From Symbiodinium natans (lineage: Eukaryota; Sar; Dinophyceae; Suessiales; Symbiodiniaceae), in assembly GCA_905221605.1 (NCBI GenBank), contig CAJNDS010002379.1, positions 534,001 to 598,000 of the forward strand: DNA of 64,000 bases, read 5' to 3'. Below are positions 59,009-64,000 of the stretch, in pieces. Under the pieces are notes generated by a model. The model was not told the origin of the DNA. It ran no database searches and saw nothing but the letters and a program-made list of their open reading frames with translations. Position 1 is the stretch's first letter. Each line of letters opens with the position of its first letter. Position numbers and translations under genes: made by a program.

Positions 59009-59192
59009 CTACAAGTCCTTTTTTAAGCCCTAAACCCTGAACCCTAAACACTAAACACTAAACCCTAAACACTAAACCCTAAAGCCTAAACACTCAACCC
59101 CAGTACGCCCCCTGAGCCCGGAAATCCCAGAACCCCAAACCCTAAAGGGTTTGGGGTTTGGGGTTGGGGGTTTGGGGTTTAGGGTTTGGGGT

Positions 59193-59304
59193 CTTGGCTG
59201 CACTCAGGAGGGTAGCTATAAAATAAACTTTTTGCTGCCTCAATAAGAAACCCAATAAACCCAAAAAAGGTAAGGATCTAGAGTTACAGTAAAGTACCAC
59301 AAAG
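59193..59304. mobile_element. Family D element, copy 4
   Basis: GGGT at 59189-59192 and 59305-59308. Confidence 0.9.
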
Positions 59305-59311
59305 GGGTTAA

Positions 59312-59380
59312 CCCCTATAGCGCATCTGAGGACTTTGTGCGCAGCCAGCGACGAAGAACTTGAGATTCTGCTTCCCAAGG
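59312..59380 (-). CDS. Exon upstream of family D copy 4
   Basis: Reads MSRCLGKQNLKFFVAGCAQ then SPQMRYR; donor GTTAACC lies just before the element, so the element is intronic here. Confidence 0.65.
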
Positions 59381-59535
59381 CACCGAGACATTATTCCAGA
59401 CCCGGGGAGTAACCTAGGAATAAAAAGGGTGCCCTTTTTGGTTTTTAGGGGAAAAAAAGGGCCTACTCCCGGTCCTCGTTTTTACATATGCCATATACCC
59501 TAAACCCTAAACCCTAAACCCTTAAAGCCCTAAAC

Positions 59536-59606
59536 CAACATGCGAGGCGTAAGATGTGCTGGCAGGGAACGCTCTCTGCAATCTTGTTGAGGAGGTCGTT
59601 CGTTGC
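59536..59606 (-). CDS. Internal exon
   Basis: Acceptor GCTCAG|GCAACG; reads ATNDLLNKIAESVPCQHIL then RLAC; donor GTTTAGGG. Confidence 0.8.
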
Positions 59607-60036
59607 CTGAGCTCCAGTTAACTACTTGGGGGGTTATAGGGTTGTATTGAAAGGTCACGCTAAACGCTAAACCCTAAATCCTAACCCTAAACCCTAAACC
59701 CTGGTATATAAGAACTCTGGGTCGCGGTATATACCCTTACAACAATGGAAAGATACCCAACACGCAGGAATTGAAGAAACTACCCATGTTCAAAAGATTG
59801 TAGACCCTGAACCCTAAACCCAAGGTTATACCTTATTACCCATGTTCAAAAATGTGTAGACCCTAAGCCCTAAGCCCTAAGGTTATAGCTTAGATAGGCT
59901 GGTGGTCTCTTTATCTGTTGCTGTATACCTTAATGTAGCCCGCCCCTATATACCCCTAATAGGAACCCTATGTATCCCCTGAAAAAACAGAAACCCCAAT
60001 TAAATAGACCACCAACCTGTACAAGTTATACCCCTT

Positions 60037-60132
60037 AAATAACGTGCTCTGTATGGGACTGGCGCTTGGCACTGATCTGTACCCGGACAGTCACACGCTC
60101 CCGCTCCTCCTCTCGATGATGCATGAGGAGCC
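60037..60132 (-). CDS. Exon, charged, possibly C-terminal
   Basis: Acceptor ATGGTAG|GGCTC; reads LLMHHREEERERVTVRVQI then SAKRQSHTEHVI; a GTACAG donor is an alternative end. Confidence 0.7.
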
Positions 60133-60249
60133 CTACCATACACTCACGAAAACACTATAATGTGCAGAACCCTAGACCCTAAACCCTAAACCCTAAACCC
60201 TAAACCCTAAACCCTAAACCCTAAACCGTAAAAGGGACAAGAATAAGAA

Positions 60250-60276
60250 AAAGAAGAAGAAGAAGAAGAAGAAGAC
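60250..60276 (+). repeat. (AAG)n microsatellite
   Basis: AAGAAGAAGAAGAAGAAGAA run. Confidence 0.95.
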
Positions 60277-60834
60277 AAGAGTTAGTGACAACAAAGGCCC
60301 TACCTTACGTAAAGATTCCGATGGGTTCGTTTTAGGGTTGCTGCTTGAAGACCCACACCCGAAAAAAACCCGGGGTTTAGGGTTTAGGGTTAGGGTTTAG
60401 GGTTTAGGGTTTCGGGCTTTAAGGTCTTAAGGATTGAGGGCTCTGAGGTTTAGCAGCACCTCGTTTCGGGACCTAGTTAAACAACCCCAGGACCCTCCAA
60501 AACGCCTCCAGCACGAAGCCCCTGCTTGGGTCTTAGGGGTAGTTACACGGTCCCTGAGTATGGTAGTATGGCTTTAGGGTTTTAGGGCTTAGGGTTTAGG
60601 ATATGCAAACTAAGGGCCCATAAGGTTAGGGAGACCCTCTTCAGGGCCCATGAAACTACCCTCAGATTGGGGGTGCGCAGCTCCTTCTGAACCCTAAGCC
60701 CTAACACACGAAACCCTAAACCGCCTACTGCATAGAGTAAGTGTTGATGTCTCAAACCTTAAGCCCTCATCCCGAGACTATGACCGCAAACTCCCTGAAC
60801 CTGAAACCCTAAACCCTAAATAAACCCCATAAAC

Positions 60835-60891
60835 CATCAGCCCAGGGGCGTTGGCTTTCCGCTCCTCAATCAGTCGGTTCTTCTCTGCGTC
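60835..60891 (-). CDS. Internal exon (19 codons)
   Basis: Acceptor GAAGCAG|GACGC; reads DAEKNRLIEERKANAPGLM; donor GTTTATGG. Probably helical. Confidence 0.85.
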
Positions 60892-61141
60892 CTGCTTCGA
60901 GGTTTGAGGCGCACGGGGTTAGTCTAGACACAGGTAATCTAAAGGGTGTATCGCGTAATTGCCCTAAACCCGAAACCCTGAAACCCTGTAAACCCGATAA
61001 ACCCCGTAAACCCTGTAAACCGCGCAGACCTTGTAAACCCTAAATCCTAAACGGGGTAGTCGGGCGGTTGAGAGTTGGATGGGGTGGGGGGTGTGCGGGT
61101 TTGGAGAGTTCTAGCAATCTGAAGCCCCGAAAAAGTACCCG

Positions 61142-61247
61142 TAAGGGTCCATGTACCTAAATAGGGTATACTTGGGCCTTGCACCTCCTTTATAAGGACT
61201 TTGGGGCCCAAATAGATAACACGAGTAGTAAGGTACATGGACCCTTA
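61142..61247. mobile_element. Family J inverted-repeat element, copy 2
   Basis: TAAGGGTCCATGTACCTA ... AAGGTACATGGACCCTTA, 106 bp. Confidence 0.8.
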
Positions 61248-61272
61248 GGGTTCGTGAAACCACTTTTCTTAC

Positions 61273-61374
61273 TGCAAAGCGCGCTGTTCTAGTCGACCGT
61301 CTCGCCTCGTCATACGTCCTTGCGCAGCTGTTGGTTGCAGGATCTGCGCTGGGTGGTCCGGAGGTGGGTCCAAG
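61273..61374 (-). CDS. Internal exon (34 codons)
   Basis: Acceptor CCGAAG|CTTGG; reads GPTSGPPSADPATNSCART then YDEARRSTRTARFA; donor GTAAGAA. Confidence 0.85.
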
Positions 61375-61439
61375 CTTCGGATTTTTGAAGCTTTCTGAGA
61401 GGAGATGACCCCTGAACCCTAAACCCTAAAACCTAAACC

Positions 61440-61568
61440 CTAAAGTAGCTTCGAGATTTGCGCGTTCGTCCTAAAGCCTCTCTCTTCGCACCCCGGACCT
61501 GCGCAGCGTTCAGGACTGCACAACTGAACTGACGGAGCCATCGGCTCCATGTAGAGCGCCGTTTGGGA
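61440..61568 (-). CDS. Exon, possibly C-terminal
   Basis: Acceptor GGCACAG|TCCC; reads SQTALYMEPMAPSVQLCSP, CAGPGCEERGFRTNAQISK, then LL and TAG. Confidence 0.8.
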   Translation of the reverse strand, partial: SQTALYMEPMAPSVQLCSPERCAGPGCEERGFRTNAQISKLL

Positions 61569-61582
61569 CTGTGCCAGTGGTG

Positions 61583-61640
61583 GTTTAGGGTTTAGGGTTT
61601 AGGGTTTAGGGTTTAGGGTTTAGGGTTTAGGGTTTAGGGT
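61583..61640 (+). repeat. TTTAGGG array
   Basis: Eight units. Confidence 0.9.
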
Positions 61641-61924
61641 GTGTCAGAGCAGAACAATGCTTGGTTTGCAAAGCTGGTAGGATGAAGGGTCTAGTCTAGT
61701 TCGGGTTTACAGATCCAGCTGCTCTGAACATCAGCCCGATGGGCTGATATGCCTACAGACTGTCAGGGTCTGCAGGCCTCATCAATTTCGTTGGAGTTTA
61801 AACAAAAGGGCCCAACGAAGACGCGTACAAAGCTACCGCGGGAGGATTTAGGATTTGGGGCTGCTGCAGTAGTGATACTCCCGTCATGAGTGGGCTGGGT
61901 CAAACGATCTTCGGATGCAAGAGA

Positions 61925-62020
61925 TGTGGGGGTTTCCGAACATAGGGGGGGGGGTCCCTTTCAGGGGATTCTATTCTGTTTGGGAGTATAAAAGGGGCAA
62001 CCCTATTTTGGGAAATACCG
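61925..62020. mobile_element. Family G inverted-repeat element, copy 2
   Basis: GGTTTCCGAACATAGGG ... CCCTATTTTGGGAAATACC; shares core with 18654-18760. Confidence 0.65.
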
Positions 62021-62075
62021 ATATTCCGTCTGCAGTAGCGATATGCCGTCACGAGTGGGCCGGTTCAAAGGTCCT

Positions 62076-62270
62076 TCAGCAGTGCACGACAAATTCAAGG
62101 AGAGCCTCGATTGTTTGCGATTGCGAAAGTCCTTGCACAAAATCCGGATCCGAGCACAAGATCCCAAATAGAAACCCTAAACCCTTCGAGTCAAACAGGG
62201 CGACAAAGCTCCAGAACCGGTGCAAGGACAAGTTGCAATAACAAAGGCCATCCATCTCCGTCGACACCAA
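62076..62270 (-). CDS. Coding region, one or two exons
   Basis: Open for 64 codons to TGA: TEMDGLCYCNLSLHRFWSF, VALFDSKG, then a single TTTAGGG unit that could be a donor, then SDPDFVQGLSQSQTIEALL. Confidence 0.6.
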   Translation of the reverse strand: MVSTEMDGLCYCNLSLHRFWSFVALFDSKGLGFLFGILCSDPDFVQGLSQSQTIEALLEFVVHC

Positions 62271-62574
62271 ACGAATTCATGAAACACAGGGCCCTGCAAG
62301 GACTGACTTTGTGAGAAATGCCTCCGGTAGTTTCTGTCTTAATCTCTCGTTTTCCCAAGCAGGTGCCCGAATAAGAATGGCTGCGCGGGTCATGCTTCCC
62401 GCTTGTTGTCCGTGTCTCAGGACACAGGGCTAGTCGCTCGAGCGGGTAGTAGGGGCCCTGCAACTGTAGCTTAACACCCCCAGTGCTGTGCTATCCCCCT
62501 ACCCCCGAATCTACAGCCACCATCGACTACCAAGAACATGTGAGGCGGGCCGTGGTGGATGGTGTTGTTCTTAC

Positions 62575-63504
62575 CATGTGAAGAACCGGCTCACAGTGTC
62601 CTTGATGATGTCTGCTAGCTCTTCTGGGTGCTCCACAGGCTCTGACAAAGGGTAGGGACGCGTCTTCGGTTTTGCTGACGAGGACGAAGATGGCAAGCTT
62701 GGCATTTTCAAGTCTTCGCCTTCATTGGTTTCGTCCAAGATGGCCATGTCCTCATCTGTGAGGAAGAACATTCTGCGCTTTTCATCCTGGTTCATCGCAT
62801 CCAGGAAGGACTTCTCTTTCGCATCGAGGAAAGTTGGGTCCATTCCATGCTTTTGGTCCAACAATGCGAGTTGGAGACGCTCCGTGTGCGAAGTGCATTG
62901 CATCTTGCACAACTTCGGCCTGCCTGCCGTAAGAAAATTGCTGACTGCCTCATCTTCCTCCCATTCGTCGCCCCCGCATGGATAGAAAGTCATGTGAACC
63001 TTGCCCATCTTGGCCATGTATGCCATCATCTGCTCCACTGTACTCTCGCTTGGAGTAGGTGGGGCGGGGGCAGCAAGGAACTCACACCAAGGTCCAAGCA
63101 CTCTCGGTTTCGGTGGCTTGGCCTTGGGCGCGGCAATGGGATGCTGCTCTCTGTTCTCAGAAATCCAGGCTACACATTAGTCTCATAGACACTTAGCACC
63201 CCAAGTAGAAGCGCTTTCCAAAAACATGTGGTGTTTTTTTTCCGGAACTAGGTTACCTTATGTGGGGTCCTTATTGTAAGGGAATCCTACGATTTGGGGG
63301 TCTATGTTAAGGCTCCCCAATTTTCGTAAACATGATTGTCCTTGAGCTGCCACCCAAAACACCTCTAAGCCCTACACCCTAAACCCTAAACCCACCTTGA
63401 AGTCGAGAGGCGGGCTGCGCTTCCCCGATCGGCTGCAACCCAGGAGTTAGAGCTGGCTCCTGCAGTCCTGGCACCATCGGAGCATCAAGGCACACCTTTT
63501 CCAT
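62575..63504 (-). CDS. Two-exon 5' part of an uncharacterised gene
   Basis: Start ATG at 63504 (ACCATGG context). Exon 1 63504-63396 reads MEKVCLDAPMVPGLQEPAL, donor GTGGGTTTAGGG. Exon 2 63169-62575 (595 bp, acceptor GTGTAG|CCTGG) reads AWISENREQHPIAAPKAKP, STVEQMMAYMAKMGKVHMT, an acidic patch GGDEWEEDEAV, MNQDEKRRMFFLTDEDMAI, a Ser/Pro linker, and ends VEHPEELADIIKDTVSRFF at donor GTAAGAAC. Exon phases match. A short last exon after GGTAG| near 62523 would add a few residues and a stop. Probably soluble; no known domain. Confidence 0.85.
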
Positions 63505-63639
63505 GGTCCTTGGTCGCCAACCGTATGATGGTGTTAGGGTTTCGGGTTTAGGGTTTAGGGTTTAGGGTTTCGGGTTTAGGGTTTACGGTGTAAGGTTCGT
63601 GACTTTGAAAAGGGAGCGTGTTCATTACCCAAAAGGGGC

Positions 63640-63672
63640 AAAAGGACACCACTCAGCCAGCAAGCAGCCCTT
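63640..63672 (-). CDS. Short hydrophobic exon
   Basis: Reads AACWLSGVLLPLLG, donor GTAATG. Could belong upstream of the 63504 gene, in which case its ATG is internal. Confidence 0.5.
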
Positions 63673-63849
63673 AACCTTAAATTCCAAAAGCCCTAAAAGC
63701 CCTCAACCCCTTTGCCACTCACCCTAAACCGCAGACCCTCACGGCGAAAATCCAAAAGCCTAAACCCTAAACCCTAAACCCTAAACCCTAAAACCCTAAA
63801 CCCTAAACCCTAAACCCTTAACCCTTAACCCTGAACCCAAGCCCTTGAA

Positions 63850-63960
63850 CCCCTTTGCCACTCGGCCACCAAGGGGCTGGCTGCCAACTGCAGGCAGGTC
63901 CCGTCACACTTTTTCGGCGTTGGGATGCTGCAGTGGCTGCGCCAGGTTCGGGACAGATCC
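63850..63960 (-). CDS. Exon at the window edge
   Basis: TTTAG|GGATC acceptor; reads ICPEPGAATAASQRRKSVT; a second frame reads CDGTCLQLAASPLVAEWQR. Frame unresolved. Confidence 0.6.
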
Positions 63961-64000
63961 CTAAACCCTAAACCCTAAACCCTAAACTTGGAACCTCAAC

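Noticed and set aside
1-64000. CRISPR array
   Set aside because: The short repeats have no constant spacers and the sequence is eukaryotic.

Overview
The window looks like dinoflagellate nuclear DNA (order not assigned). Evidence: hundreds of TTTAGGG/CCCTAAA telomere-type heptamers scattered through the interior, short exons with GT, GC and GA 5' splice sites and AG|G 3' sites, and exons almost all on the minus strand. No rRNA, tRNA or CRISPR array was recognised.

The main result is that the short unique islands between telomere-like blocks are mostly exons of 40-200 bp, and the blocks are introns. In the sense direction (GTTTAGG)n carries both a GT and an AG in every unit. At least four introns consist of essentially nothing else (5303-5364, 7014-7075, 15570-15631, 37481-37556), and removing them joins neighbouring open frames in phase. 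Other introns are small inverted-repeat mobile elements that carry splice sites (introners). The J-domain/AP2 gene at 12273-14314 and the membrane-protein gene at 21308-22719 are built around them; their duplicated target sites supply the donor and the element end supplies AG.

Layout: 0.8-8.6 kb, minus-strand exon chains in telomere-like introns; 8.6-11 kb, minisatellites and a decayed plus-strand coding region; 11-20.6 kb, J/AP2 gene and many minus-strand exons; 21.3-22.8 kb, membrane-protein gene; 23-29.9 kb, more minus-strand exons and CCCTATAAA arrays; 30.1-30.9 kb, a probable plus-strand patch; 31.8-34.5 kb, a Cys-rich exon and a duplicated decayed transposase-like gene; 34.8-35.4 kb, a TTTAATGG array; 35.4-51.1 kb, a dense series of minus-strand exons; 52-53.6 kb, AT-rich and repeat DNA; 53.7-63.9 kb, minus-strand exons ending with an uncharacterised gene at 62575-63504.

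Most exons were found by reading frames by eye, splice motifs and phase agreement; only a few show a recognisable domain (J domain, AP2-like, Cys-rich zinc-binding, one PARP-like motif, transposase-like). Exon-to-gene assignment is unresolved for most single exons. Donor/acceptor notes use the minus-strand sense unless stated.
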